Assembly: GCA_947387485.1 (NCBI GenBank)
Contig: CANDNT010000009.1
Span: 112,906 to 176,905, forward strand
Reading direction: 5' to 3'
DNA length: 64,000 nt
Source: Aquimarina rhabdastrellae
Lineage (GTDB): Bacteria > Bacteroidota > Bacteroidia > Flavobacteriales > Flavobacteriaceae
How positions within the stretch are numbered: position 1 is the stretch's first letter; the number at the start of each line of letters is the position of its first letter. The translations under genes were made by a program, and so were the position numbers. The notes under the pieces are model-generated. The model was not told the origin of the DNA and searched no databases. It saw only the letters and a list, made by a program, of their open reading frames with translations. Of the stretch, positions 53,001 to 62,575 are shown one piece after another.

Positions 53001-56000
53001 GTTAAATACTATAGTAGGAGCAACGAATGAGAACAATTATTTAAACTTAGAAAATGAAGCCGATATAGTAAGAGGAGGCTCTGGATACATAAGAGAGATT
53101 GCATTTGATTATGTACCTACCAATGCCGAGTTTAATCCAGCAGAAGGCATGAGAGAATATGTTTTAAATGTCGTAGATCCTATATCAAGTTTAAATTTTG
53201 AGAACCGTACGCGATATAATTTTATAGGAAATATAGTAGTGCCATGTGACAATAATGTAGGAGTGTGGACGGGAACAATAACGAGAAGTGATATTAGAGA
53301 GCCACAATTCATAAAAACGATAGAGGCTAGTAATTTTAATGCAGAGCAGAATGTTTTTGTGGTGAAAGATTTATTACCTGGTAATTATGAAGTGTCTGTA
53401 ACAAATACAATGACCGGATTTACACTACCAACATTTAGTGTAAATCTACAACAAGGAAATGTTATTAGAGATATTCGTTTTAGAAACCCTATAGAACAGA
53501 TTACAGAATTTTATCGTTATGATATCACTAATCAAACATTACTTACGGCAGAAGGTATAGCTACTGAAGATTTAGCTGTAGCAAGAATAGATCCTTTATG
53601 TAATAGATTTTATGCGTTAGAAGCTGGTCAAGAAGTTTTGGCATCTGTACGTGTATTTGAACAGTATGGAGTAGCAGGTAATGAAGAAACACAATGTGTT
53701 ATAGAAGATGTTAAGGTGAGTTTAAGCGGAGATGTAATCCTAGGAGCAGGAGGTAGGAATTTAGAAATGACTACTAATGAAGTAGGAAGAGCTAATTTTG
53801 TATTTCAAGTAAGTACACCTAATTTTTTAGGAAATAATACTAGAGGATTAAATATAGCGGTACAACGTGGAGAAGGTGCTAATGTAGAATCTATTAATGC
53901 AAATGAATCTGTATATGTAACAGGAGCAGAACCAGCCGCAACTGATTTTACATTGACAAACCCACAAGTAGGATATGTATTGCATGATCCACCAGGAGAT
54001 GGAAGTAGTGCAACATTAGAGCAAGGAGCAACTTATTCTAATTCGTATTCTTTTGAAGAAGGAACAGATATCATGACCGCATTTACAGCTGGAGTAGGAG
54101 TAGAATTTGATGTAGAAATGACAACAGCTGCTGTTACAGCACCTTTGGGTGTAGGAACTGTTCAAGGAGTAAATACTACAGTAAGTTCAAATGAGTTAAA
54201 TGTAGGAACAACGACTACTGCAAATTTTAGTTATCGCAATACGGGAGGTAATGGAACGAGTGTAAGTTTGACACAAAATGTATCTACTCCGACTTTTGAT
54301 ACGTATGTTGGTCAAGATGCAGATGTATATATAGGAACTTCGGATGTATTAGGATTTAGTATGTCAAGAGCGTTAACAGTGAATGAAGCGACTTGTACAG
54401 CTGTAGTTAATCCTAATCAATTAACGATGGTCATTAGTGAGAGTACTCCTTTTGCATTTACACAACAACAATTATTAGATGTTACGATTCCTAGTTTACA
54501 ACAATTATTAATAGGAGAAATAGATGGTGTAAATTCACCAAATCAATCAGAATTGGATTTACGTAATAGTAATGATTTAAGTGCTACATTAGATCGTATT
54601 TTGACTCAAAATTTAAAAGACGAAGATGAAACGATTCGGGATTTAGCACATCAGATTGATACATGGACTGCTATTATTCAGAAGAATAGAGAAAAACTAA
54701 AAGAAGTTAACTTCTTAGCTAATGGCGAGACTTTTGCAAATACGACAGAAAGTTTAGAAACTCTAGGAGGAGTTGGTAGTGTTAGTGCGTTAGATCAAGA
54801 ATTATCATTCTCATCAGGAGTAAATGTCTCTTATGCTTTATCTAGAGCTGTTACTAATGATGATGGATCAGTAAATGGAGGAGGAGTTGTTACAGGGATT
54901 AATATAGGTACTAGTTTTAATGCTTTAGGTGTAAGAATATCATTAAGTAATGAAACTTCTATTTCGGGAGTAAGAAGTAATGCTTCAAATAATTCAAATG
55001 GAAGTAGCAGAGTAGATAGCTTTACTTTTACAGATGATGATGCTGGAGATCAATTTAATGTAAGTATTCGTAGGGATCCAGAATATGATACTCCGATGTT
55101 TTTAACTAGAGCAGGACGAAGTATGTGTCCATATGAATCTGGAACAGTTCCTAGACAAGGAGTAGAAATTGTCCTAGATAGAACTGTAGGATTTAGTACT
55201 CCAGGAGATGATTCTATTTTATATAATGTGATTTTACGTAATACGCAACGTGCTCAAGATAATACACGTAAAACATATATAGTAGGATTAAATGGAGCAA
55301 GTAATAATCAAGGAGCGCAAGTGTTCTTTAATGAATCTCCAATTTTTGAACCAGCAACAACCTCACCTATCACGTTTGGGTTAGATGGAAATTCTCCGAC
55401 AGGAGTTGTAGAAGAAATCGTAGGTCAATTACGTATTACAAGAGGGTTAGATGCTCCAGAAAATATTTCGTATGAAGATATTGGAATTCGATTCTTTGCA
55501 GCATGTGAACAAGATGGAGACGTTTACCGTAGATATAGAGTCGACGAATATGCAGAAGTAGGTGTAGTACCCTTTCAAGAAGTCTTTGTTTCTGCACATT
55601 TCAGTGGAGCATGTGTAGAAGAAATTGAGCAAGCAGCACCTCTTGTAGATTGGGTAGTGAATAATGCAAGTGATAATGAATTACAATTTAGATTTGCTAT
55701 ACCAGGACTTAATGACTTTTTAGGAGTTGCACCAGCAGCAGAAGAAGCAGAAACAAGTACGTTCCAAGTACGATTAGAATATGCTAATGAAGGAAATAAT
55801 ACCCCTGTAGAATTAGTTACTTTAGATGCAGCAACTTTAAGAGCAAATTTAGATGATCAAACAGGTTTTGTTGTATACGATGCAGATGTATCGGGACTAG
55901 CTAATGGAACTTATAGTATGCGAATTACACCTATTTGTGATCCAGATAGTTTAAATCCTAATAGTCGTAATAACCCTACAGCTTTTGTAGAAGGAGTTAT

Positions 56001-58953
56001 TAATCGTACAGCAGCAGAACGAATAAGTACTAATCCTGTAAATAATGGAGTATTAACAGAAGGTGCAATTTCTATTACTTTTAATGGACCTATTAATACA
56101 GCTACAGTAAACCTAAATTCTATAGGATTGCGTGGAGTAATAGGTGGTTTACCAAGAGATTTAGTATCTGCAGAGCTCGCTCAAAATGCAGATGAGATTA
56201 GTGTACCGCATCAACCTGTTTTTAATATTGAAGGAGCATTTACTGTAGAAATGTGGGTGAACCCATCAAGATACCCTACTATGGAGACTGTCCCGATGTT
56301 AAGAAAAGGAAGTAATTATGGATTAGCATTATTACCTAACGGAACTATACGTGTAAATGATGTTTTAACTACAAATCGAGCGGTATTACCATTTGAATGG
56401 ACACATATAGCAGCAGTATATGATGGAAGAAGTACTGTAGAAATCTATTTTAATGGAGAATCTGTAGCTTCTGCGCCATATAATGGAGTTGTAAGTAATA
56501 ATGAAGCTATCGAAATTTCTCCAGATGTAAATGGCGAATCTTATATAGGAAGATTAGATGATATCAGAATATGGAATGTAGCCAAATCACCATTAGAGAT
56601 CAACACCCAATTGAATCGTCAATTGTTAGGAAATGAGTCAGGGTTGATAGCTTATTTTATATTAGATGATATCGCTTTAGCAGGAGTAAATGGAGCACAA
56701 GATGAAGCTATTCGAGATTTTACAGGAAATGCAATAGGAACCACAGCTACTGGTTTAGCTTTTGTAAATGGAGAAGCAGAAGCAGCACCATTAGATGTAA
56801 CTCGTAGAGTAACAGATCTACAATTTACCACTACAGTATCCGATGGAGGAACAACAATTAATATCAATCCATTATTTACTGTAGCAGATTTAGAAGGAGC
56901 TCGATTGACAGCAATGATTCATGAAAACCGTTTAAGAGATCAAGCAGAAAATATGATAGATGGATATTCATGGAGTTTTATAGTGAATCAAAATACTATT
57001 GCTTGGAGTCAAAATAATATTAACCGATCCCAGGTTCAAGGACAAGAGTTGATTATTGATGATATTGACTTGATTAATGAAGCAGGAGGAGTACCAGTTA
57101 CGTATCGTTTTGAACAGTTACCAGTATGGTTATCAGTACAAGAACGTAATGGTAGTACCATAACTCCTATAGCAGAAGGTGCAAATAGAAGAATAGAAGC
57201 CTTAGAAACCGAAAGAGATTTAGAATTTGTAGTCGCACCATACTTAAATCCAGGTGTACATACGGCAAATGTTGCAATAGTAGTAGAAAATGCAAATTCA
57301 GGACAATCCTTAGGCGTAGAGACTTTTACATTAGAAATTACAACCAATTGTGAAGTTCCTAATTATACAGCAGGCTTTAGTTCAGGAGACTTTTTAGGAA
57401 CAATGAATTTTGTGGGGAGATTAATGATCAATGACGCACAATCTATAGATACTAATGATATTGTAGCCGTATACTTAAATGATGAGTTTAGAGGATCAGG
57501 ACAAGTTGGAGTAGATGGCATGGTACGATTTGGAGTATTTGGTGATGATACAGAGACAGGAACTTTAAGTTTTAGAGTATGGGATGCTTCAGAGTGTACT
57601 GAGTATGGAAGTATTATAGAGCACTATAATTTTGCATTCGGATCTATACAAGGTACTATTGCTATACCTGTAACTTTTACTGTAGGAGAGAATCTTACAA
57701 GAAGAATTCCAGTTACTGGACGTTTTTACGAAGTGAGTTTTAACTTGATAGATAATACGGTAGCAAATACACTTTCTTTAAGTTCGATTAGGGGATTATC
57801 AAATGGAGATCAATTAGCAGATGCAGCGAGTCCAAGTACAATTATAGCAACAGTAGATGCTAATGGAGTTTTAATAGGAATAGATCCAGCAATGACAACT
57901 ATAGATATACGTAAAGGATATCTATTAAGAAGAATAGAGAGTACATCAATAACATTAGAGGTGTCAGGAATTCCAGTTCCAGTAGATACTAACATTGCTA
58001 TTGCAGGAGGAAATGTAAGAACAGGAATTGCGTTTTTACCAGATCAACTACAAACGACATCATTAGCTTTGAGATCATTGACATCAACGATAGCAAGAGC
58101 AGGAGATTTTATAGAAAGGAGAGGATTGAGTGCAGAGTATGATGATGTTAATGGATGGGTAGGAACTTTAACCCATTTAACACCAGGATTAGGGTACATT
58201 ACTACACTTAATGTAGCAGGAACATTGAACTATAGTGGAATTGCTAGTCGTGCTAATACCTCTGGAGCAGCCTTTGATGTAACTACAAATGAAGTTTCTT
58301 ATCTAGAAAAAGCATCAAGATTAGATTGGCGTATGGATACAGGAAATTATGCAGAATTTATGTATATGACCGCTGTATTAAAGACAACTCAATTAGATGT
58401 TACAAAAGATTATATAATAGCTGCATTTATAGGAGATGAGGTTCGAGGGATAGCGAAGCCACAACTAGTAAATAATCAATATCATTACTTTATAGGGATT
58501 GGAGCAGATGAAAATGCAGAAGTGATTTTTAAATTATATGATGGAGAGAAAATAATCACATTAGATAATGTAGAGACTTTTGATAGTAATGTGTTATTAG
58601 GAGGATTGAAAACTCCATATGAGCTTAATTATACAGCTAAAAATAACACTGTGGAACAAGTTATAATTAATGATAAAATAGGATTTAGTTTAACACAAAA
58701 TATACCAAATCCAATGACTGATACTACAAGAATAACATATAGTGTACCAGAAGCACAACATGTAGATATTAGTTTATACAATTTGTTAGGACAAAAAGTA
58801 TACACTTTTGTTAATGAAAAAGTATCAGGAAATACTATTCATACCATTGATTGGAATGGAGAAATAGAAGGAAAAGTATTAGCCAATGGAATTTATATTT
58901 ATCAGTTAACAGCTGGAGAACAAGTATTACAACATAAATTAATCATTGAATAA
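50014..58953 (+). CDS. Giant multi-LamG T9SS surface protein
   Basis: A 2,979-residue exported protein. In order: signal peptide (1-24); LamG/ConA-like domain 1 (about 29-200); Fn3-like domain (about 279-383); a carboxypeptidase-regulatory-like (CpdReg) domain split by LamG 2 (CpdReg about 391-425 and 648-696, LamG 426-616); a second CpdReg domain (718-786) followed by LamG 3 (806-992); a long beta-rich centre with a short coiled coil (about 1532-1570); an SbsA-like Ig domain split by LamG 4 (Ig about 2000-2050 and 2262-2330, LamG 2052-2240); a further beta-rich region; and a type A sorting domain (about 2889-2979, QNIPNPMTDTTRITY...KLIIE). Probably a cell-surface glycan-binding or adhesive protein. 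The domain limits are estimates from translated positions. Confidence 0.88.
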   Translation: MKKNYIIRSILLFWMIAYTLIVEAQDHRPAVLHIFGNSNYQTHFDTQTRFTTDAIERGQKGEATIEFWIMAGPSDTNPNNAFSPWSITNLLTGSDAFSFLGSRDELTLTLGNAVTNITLTPSQRLLNNQWNHFAITLDAQNQLRIYLDGVELQVIQNVTMRPEHLYMSIAANNDLMLAEYRVWSRVRTRAQIENTRFRSLFNENESSIAEFRGLGLVIGYTNSEFTEATFANLPRLASTVWDNIAATIDNGFVQQSRITSDYREIRRFAEIRTDADHPIFSLDRILLRAADGGGIDDDVENDTRGILLRWPHIANVDSYTIRRRAVNGGATSSVIETVDDVANRMVSSFITYYDTSIIPGELYEYTVEAFNGGAMTSSGSDTGFVFHNGEIDGSVITNTQTAVPNVKIEAVLTNDGNAVARTDQSLLFTNGAVPVVVNNIEPFRESRGFATIEFWYKTPSTNTASNTVFKLDAGEIRMTDTKAEMYLGSNVYVSADKPNDTNWHHYAFTVSPTGGALYIDGGVQPIGANTEITPNATTVNPFAINLNRTSQFSFNHQINNPYHIDELRIWSGIREATDIFNYREVILGDNEEDLIAYYRFDINGESEIYNQAIHTRGILTGRSFRIVMVGGEERVEEVPLTFANDRPAINYASFTDQNGMYSFRTLPGITGGNTSLRYTFTPVLPNHTFSPVDRSQQVPLALIFTDAQRNLEQFIDTSTFTVTGEVVYRVPNVSAVGGFDLFPVVTNTPIVLDGQIIRNEDGTVRGTNMNGTYSFSAPLGRHTFSIHPQLIQDEAANSNQAVVIDESSLDFNGNTSYAVSSEMVSANAAEQFTWSFFYSPDDVADPNIIIPEVQTLLHWGDLLVNLQANNRIHVFIGEQEITQREIESRSDYNFFAISYNGETNQVRIQLDAMPSIVANVPSGTKNFNTNLYLGAQNRDMTQEAFSRANIDIVEYRDAAYSESQLIAIREGEVITLDEDHLQLSYTFEQEAESFRALNTIVGATNENNYLNLENEADIVRGGSGYIREIAFDYVPTNAEFNPAEGMREYVLNVVDPISSLNFENRTRYNFIGNIVVPCDNNVGVWTGTITRSDIREPQFIKTIEASNFNAEQNVFVVKDLLPGNYEVSVTNTMTGFTLPTFSVNLQQGNVIRDIRFRNPIEQITEFYRYDITNQTLLTAEGIATEDLAVARIDPLCNRFYALEAGQEVLASVRVFEQYGVAGNEETQCVIEDVKVSLSGDVILGAGGRNLEMTTNEVGRANFVFQVSTPNFLGNNTRGLNIAVQRGEGANVESINANESVYVTGAEPAATDFTLTNPQVGYVLHDPPGDGSSATLEQGATYSNSYSFEEGTDIMTAFTAGVGVEFDVEMTTAAVTAPLGVGTVQGVNTTVSSNELNVGTTTTANFSYRNTGGNGTSVSLTQNVSTPTFDTYVGQDADVYIGTSDVLGFSMSRALTVNEATCTAVVNPNQLTMVISESTPFAFTQQQLLDVTIPSLQQLLIGEIDGVNSPNQSELDLRNSNDLSATLDRILTQNLKDEDETIRDLAHQIDTWTAIIQKNREKLKEVNFLANGETFANTTESLETLGGVGSVSALDQELSFSSGVNVSYALSRAVTNDDGSVNGGGVVTGINIGTSFNALGVRISLSNETSISGVRSNASNNSNGSSRVDSFTFTDDDAGDQFNVSIRRDPEYDTPMFLTRAGRSMCPYESGTVPRQGVEIVLDRTVGFSTPGDDSILYNVILRNTQRAQDNTRKTYIVGLNGASNNQGAQVFFNESPIFEPATTSPITFGLDGNSPTGVVEEIVGQLRITRGLDAPENISYEDIGIRFFAACEQDGDVYRRYRVDEYAEVGVVPFQEVFVSAHFSGACVEEIEQAAPLVDWVVNNASDNELQFRFAIPGLNDFLGVAPAAEEAETSTFQVRLEYANEGNNTPVELVTLDAATLRANLDDQTGFVVYDADVSGLANGTYSMRITPICDPDSLNPNSRNNPTAFVEGVINRTAAERISTNPVNNGVLTEGAISITFNGPINTATVNLNSIGLRGVIGGLPRDLVSAELAQNADEISVPHQPVFNIEGAFTVEMWVNPSRYPTMETVPMLRKGSNYGLALLPNGTIRVNDVLTTNRAVLPFEWTHIAAVYDGRSTVEIYFNGESVASAPYNGVVSNNEAIEISPDVNGESYIGRLDDIRIWNVAKSPLEINTQLNRQLLGNESGLIAYFILDDIALAGVNGAQDEAIRDFTGNAIGTTATGLAFVNGEAEAAPLDVTRRVTDLQFTTTVSDGGTTININPLFTVADLEGARLTAMIHENRLRDQAENMIDGYSWSFIVNQNTIAWSQNNINRSQVQGQELIIDDIDLINEAGGVPVTYRFEQLPVWLSVQERNGSTITPIAEGANRRIEALETERDLEFVVAPYLNPGVHTANVAIVVENANSGQSLGVETFTLEITTNCEVPNYTAGFSSGDFLGTMNFVGRLMINDAQSIDTNDIVAVYLNDEFRGSGQVGVDGMVRFGVFGDDTETGTLSFRVWDASECTEYGSIIEHYNFAFGSIQGTIAIPVTFTVGENLTRRIPVTGRFYEVSFNLIDNTVANTLSLSSIRGLSNGDQLADAASPSTIIATVDANGVLIGIDPAMTTIDIRKGYLLRRIESTSITLEVSGIPVPVDTNIAIAGGNVRTGIAFLPDQLQTTSLALRSLTSTIARAGDFIERRGLSAEYDDVNGWVGTLTHLTPGLGYITTLNVAGTLNYSGIASRANTSGAAFDVTTNEVSYLEKASRLDWRMDTGNYAEFMYMTAVLKTTQLDVTKDYIIAAFIGDEVRGIAKPQLVNNQYHYFIGIGADENAEVIFKLYDGEKIITLDNVETFDSNVLLGGLKTPYELNYTAKNNTVEQVIINDKIGFSLTQNIPNPMTDTTRITYSVPEAQHVDISLYNLLGQKVYTFVNEKVSGNTIHTIDWNGEIEGKVLANGIYIYQLTAGEQVLQHKLIIE

Positions 58954-58983
58954 TAATTGTTGATTTGTTTTTTTAGAAAGTAA

Positions 58984-59012
58984 ATAGAGGTTACCATTTC
59001 GGTAACCTCTAT
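58984..59012. terminator. Terminator after the giant gene
   Basis: A perfect 12-bp stem (ATAGAGGTTACC) around a 5-base loop, 31 bases after the stop. Confidence 0.85.
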
Positions 59013-59135
59013 TGTTATATAAAATATATAGAAGTGAATTTAAACTTTATAAATTATAATAGAGTGTAAGCTTAGTTAAACAAATAAAATTATAAAAACT
59101 TACTTATTATTTCTATAAAAAAGCAAAAAGAACTA

Positions 59136-60035
59136 TTAATCAATAGTAGCTCCTTTAGGAGGAGTAGCATTGCGATGTTTCCATCTTTTATGAGTCCATA
59201 AATAATAAGCAGGAGCTTTACGAATTTGATTTTCGAGTAAACTCAAATATTTTTTTACAATAAAATAATCTTCACAATCTCCAGCACTTTCTGTAATAGG
59301 AATAAAGGAAGCTTCATAATGACCTCTTTTCTTTTTTTCTACATTGAGATAAACAACAGCAAGATCAAAACGTTTAGCCAAAACTTCGCCTCCTAAAAAT
59401 GCAGGAACTTTGATACCCATAAAATCAGTCCAATAAAAAGCTTTATGAATACGAGGAGATTGGTCAGAAACCATACCATAAATAGCTAAATTTCCATCAT
59501 TTTCATTTTTAGTAATTTTTTTCATGGCATTATAGCTGGTGACTAATTGTGTATTGTATTTTGCGCGAATACGTCTAACTAAGCGATCGAAATAAGGATT
59601 TTTAATTTGTTTATAAACCCCAATCGAAGGATATTTAATAAGTAATTGAGCAACAATTGCCCATTCATAACTTGCGTAATGACCTACTAGTAAAACAATA
59701 CTTTTTTGTTTTGCTTCTAATTCTTTTAAAACTTCAATATTAGTAATATGAAAGCGTTTTAATAATTCGTCATTTGTTATTGACATGGATTTGATCATTT
59801 CCAAAAACATGTCACACATATGTTTGTAAAAAGTTTTACGAATAATCTTAATCTCCTGATCAGATTTCTCTGGAAAAACTAACTTGAGATTTTCTGTAAC
59901 AGTTTTACGACGATAACCTATTACATAATAGACTAGAATGTAAATGCTAGTAGAAAAAGCATAAAACAAACGCCATGGTAACCTAGAAATAATCCATAAA
60001 AATGGATAAGCTAAACAATAAATAAATAATTGCAT
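59136..60035 (-). CDS. LpxL/HtrB-like lysophospholipid/lipid A acyltransferase
   Basis: A 299-residue inner-membrane acyltransferase from the ATG at 60035 (310 residues from the ATG at 60068). It has an N-terminal membrane helix (about 5-45), the HxxxxE catalytic motif in VLLVGHYASYEW, then GVYKQIKNPYFDRLVRR, and a conserved block SDQSPRIHKAFYWTDFMG. These LpxL/LpxM-type enzymes add secondary acyl chains to lipid A. I choose the later ATG since a possible -7 box (TATTTTCG, minus strand, near 60055) overlaps the earlier one and MQLFIYCLAYPF is a natural membrane start. Confidence 0.88.
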   Translation of the reverse strand: MQLFIYCLAYPFLWIISRLPWRLFYAFSTSIYILVYYVIGYRRKTVTENLKLVFPEKSDQEIKIIRKTFYKHMCDMFLEMIKSMSITNDELLKRFHITNIEVLKELEAKQKSIVLLVGHYASYEWAIVAQLLIKYPSIGVYKQIKNPYFDRLVRRIRAKYNTQLVTSYNAMKKITKNENDGNLAIYGMVSDQSPRIHKAFYWTDFMGIKVPAFLGGEVLAKRFDLAVVYLNVEKKKRGHYEASFIPITESAGDCEDYFIVKKYLSLLENQIRKAPAYYLWTHKRWKHRNATPPKGATID

Positions 60036-60149
60036 TCCAACTTTATTTGAATTAGCGAAAATAGACAATTTAAAGTGAATTATATAGACGAAGAATTAAA
60101 AAGGAATTCGAATATGAATATACTATACTGTTAAAATTAGATTTATAGG

Positions 60150-60157
60150 TATATTTG
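60150..60157 (+). promoter_or_regulatory. Predicted -7 box of the rhomboid promoter
   Basis: TATATTTG, an exact TAnnTTTG match, 23 bases before the rhomboid ATG. Confidence 0.55.
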
Positions 60158-60180
60158 AACTATTAAAATAAAGGACATAT

Positions 60181-60831
60181 ATGATGAATTTAGATCTGGT
60201 AATGATTATTCTTATCGCAGCCAATGTAATTATTTCGTTTAAAGGTTTTAAAGACTTCTCATTTTTTGAACAGTATAAATTTAATATAGGAGGAATAAGA
60301 AGAGGAGAACAAATCCGTACAATAAGTTCAGGATTCTTGCATGCAGACGAAATGCATCTTTTTTTTAATATGCTAACTTTATATTTTTTTGCACCTGTAG
60401 TAATAGTTTATGTAGGAAGCATTAATTTCTTAATCATTTATTTTGGAAGTTTAGTCATAGGAAGTTTATGTTCACTTTATTTTCATAAAGATGAATATCA
60501 CTATAGTGCAGTAGGAGCAAGTGGAGCAGTTTCGGGAATAGTATATGCAGCAATTTTATTTCAACCTACAAGCAGTATGGGACTATTATTTATACCAATA
60601 CCTATTCCTGCTTTTGTTTTTGGTATAGGGTATTTATTGTATTCTATTTATGGTATGAAAAATAGACAAGGGAATATTGGTCATGATGCACATTTTGGAG
60701 GTGCAGTGGGAGGGTATTTAATAACCTTAATTATAGCGCCATGGATATTTCAGCAAAACCTGATTTTTGTTGGATTATTAGCCATTCCCATAGTCATTTT
60801 GTTTATCATGCAACGACAAGGAAAATTATAA
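60181..60831 (+). CDS. Rhomboid-family intramembrane serine protease
   Basis: A 216-residue protease with about six membrane helices. The catalytic serine is in AVGASGAVSG (S114, GxSG motif) and the histidine in GHDAHFGGAVGGY (H171), the pair that cleaves transmembrane substrates. HLFFNMLTLYFF is the conserved early block (L1 loop side). No accessory domain. Substrate unknown. It has its own promoter and lies between an acyltransferase on the opposite strand and the SIMPL gene. Confidence 0.93.
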   Translation: MMNLDLVMIILIAANVIISFKGFKDFSFFEQYKFNIGGIRRGEQIRTISSGFLHADEMHLFFNMLTLYFFAPVVIVYVGSINFLIIYFGSLVIGSLCSLYFHKDEYHYSAVGASGAVSGIVYAAILFQPTSSMGLLFIPIPIPAFVFGIGYLLYSIYGMKNRQGNIGHDAHFGGAVGGYLITLIIAPWIFQQNLIFVGLLAIPIVILFIMQRQGKL

Positions 60832-60923
60832 TGGCATAGCTATTGATTATAAGGAATTAATATAAATCACTTCTGAGATTGATTTATGAAAATATTGAAA
60901 TTATAACCATTTAAATACAAACT

Positions 60924-61607
60924 ATGAAAAAAATATTTTTAATCGCACTTACATTGATAACTATGGGAATACAAGCACAAGAATCGCATAAAAATACGGT
61001 ATCTGTAGCAGGAGAAGGAATTGTTCATGTAATTCCTGATGGCGCAATAGTAACCGTACGAGTAGAGCATCAAGGTAATGAAGCACTAGATGTTAAAACA
61101 AAAAATGATAAGGCCGTTGCTGCTGTAATTCAATATTGTAAAAAAGCAGGGGTTAAAGAAAAAGATGTGCGTACAGAATACATCAATTTAAATAAGAACT
61201 ATAATTATAACACCAAAAAATATAGTTATACAGCTAATCAAACGATGCGAATCAAAATTCGTAAACTAGAAGATTATGATAAAATAATGAGTGGATTATT
61301 AGCATCTGGAATCAATAGAATAGATGGTATTCAATTTACTTCATCTAAAATCGAAAGCTTAGAAGCTGAAGCTAGAAAGAAAGCTGTAGCTAATGCAAAA
61401 GAAAAGGCTTTGGAGTATACTAGTGTTTTAGGTCAAACAATAGGTAAGGCAGTTCAAATTAGCGAACAACGTAATGTTTCTAATCCTGCACCTATGGGAT
61501 TAAAGATGAGAGCTATGTCTGCAGAAATGGACTCAAGCGGACCAACTATTGCTCCTGGAGAGTTAAAGGTGAGTTCTCAAATACATATCGTATTTGAATT
61601 GAAATAG
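60924..61607 (+). CDS. SIMPL domain (DUF541) secreted protein
   Basis: A 227-residue periplasmic/secreted protein with a signal peptide (ending GIQAQ, about 20) and one SIMPL domain (about 28-227): VSVAGEGIVHVIPDGAIVTV near the start, KDVRTEYINLNKNYNYN in the middle and KEKALEYTSVLGQTIGKAV later. The family includes the E. coli YggE-type oxidative-stress proteins, but no biochemical role is settled. Monocistronic with a strong terminator. Confidence 0.9.
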   Translation: MKKIFLIALTLITMGIQAQESHKNTVSVAGEGIVHVIPDGAIVTVRVEHQGNEALDVKTKNDKAVAAVIQYCKKAGVKEKDVRTEYINLNKNYNYNTKKYSYTANQTMRIKIRKLEDYDKIMSGLLASGINRIDGIQFTSSKIESLEAEARKKAVANAKEKALEYTSVLGQTIGKAVQISEQRNVSNPAPMGLKMRAMSAEMDSSGPTIAPGELKVSSQIHIVFELK

Positions 61608-61640
61608 AAAATAAAGGGCGGTATTACCGCCCTTTATTTT
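61608..61640. terminator. Bidirectional terminator between SIMPL and PorP/SprF genes
   Basis: A 16-bp near-perfect palindrome (AAAATAAAGGGCGGTA) that ends in TTTT. It lies 1 base after the SIMPL stop and about 6 bases before the PorP/SprF stop. Confidence 0.9.
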
Positions 61641-61645
61641 AAATA

Positions 61646-62569
61646 CTAATTACCAAATCCATTACCAAAACGGTAACTTAATACAATACCATGTGAGCTT
61701 TTGATAGGAGAAGATCGAACTCCTTGATTAAATTGATATAAAAATCTAAAATGATTAGAAAGTTTAAATCCTAGAATATAATTAATAGAAGTATTAGTAC
61801 GATAACCAAAACCTAATTCAATACTATTCTTATAATTAAATGTTGAGTTAAAATCTATTTGAGCTGGCGCGCCTTGTGTGTATTTAAAAAGCACACTTGG
61901 ATTCCATAATAACTTTTGATAGCGACTTGTAAAAAGGCGTAAACCAGCATAACTATAATACACATTTTGAAGATCAATATCTTGATCAGAAGCTAAGCTG
62001 GTACCTAGAAGATTGGGGACAGAAAAACCTATATAAGCTTCCTCTCTATTATACAAGATCCCGATACCTAGTGTAGGAATAGAACTATTAATGTTGTGAT
62101 CAAAATTAGGATCGTTTGTGATGCCTAGATCAAGTAAGTTTTCATTGTATGATAAAAGCCCTCCGGTGATACCAAAAGATAAAATATGAGGATTATACGC
62201 CCACCAAATTGGACGATTAAAATTTTTGTCAAAATGGATTTTATAGGCATACGCCAAAGAAATATGAGTAGTTTTGGTAACTCCTATTTCATCACTAATA
62301 ACACTACCTCCAAAACCTTGATGCTCATTTCTAAAAGAGGTATTAAAAGAAGCACCTAAATCACGTGGACTACCATCTGTAGTATTAAAATATCCTCTGG
62401 TAAAAACAGAAATATCTGTAGTTTCATAATATCCAGCATGAGCAGGATTTAAAATGATAGGATTATAGTTATAATTAGCAAAAATAGGTGTTTGTTGACC
62501 CAAAAGAGAAAAACTATTTCCTTGAATTAATACAATAAGCAATAGGAATATCAATCTAATATTATACAT
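61646..62569 (-). CDS. PorP/SprF-family T9SS outer-membrane protein
   Basis: A 307-residue outer-membrane beta-barrel protein with a signal peptide (about 1-24) and the family start PIFANYNYNPIILNPAHAGYY. Blocks such as SLAYAYKIHFDKN and GFGYRTNTSINYILGFKLSN match PorP/SprF, which anchors and passes particular T9SS cargo, as SprF does for the adhesin SprB. It lies 6 bases after the stop of a type B sorting-domain protein on the same strand, the usual cargo-PorP/SprF pairing. The aromatic C-terminus is typical of barrel proteins. Confidence 0.93.
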   Translation of the reverse strand: MYNIRLIFLLLIVLIQGNSFSLLGQQTPIFANYNYNPIILNPAHAGYYETTDISVFTRGYFNTTDGSPRDLGASFNTSFRNEHQGFGGSVISDEIGVTKTTHISLAYAYKIHFDKNFNRPIWWAYNPHILSFGITGGLLSYNENLLDLGITNDPNFDHNINSSIPTLGIGILYNREEAYIGFSVPNLLGTSLASDQDIDLQNVYYSYAGLRLFTSRYQKLLWNPSVLFKYTQGAPAQIDFNSTFNYKNSIELGFGYRTNTSINYILGFKLSNHFRFLYQFNQGVRSSPIKSSHGIVLSYRFGNGFGN

Positions 62570-62575
62570 ACGATA

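Noticed and set aside
55447..57347. Several short minus-strand frames inside the giant gene
   Set aside because: All lie opposite well-supported domains, and none has protein-like composition or a start signal.
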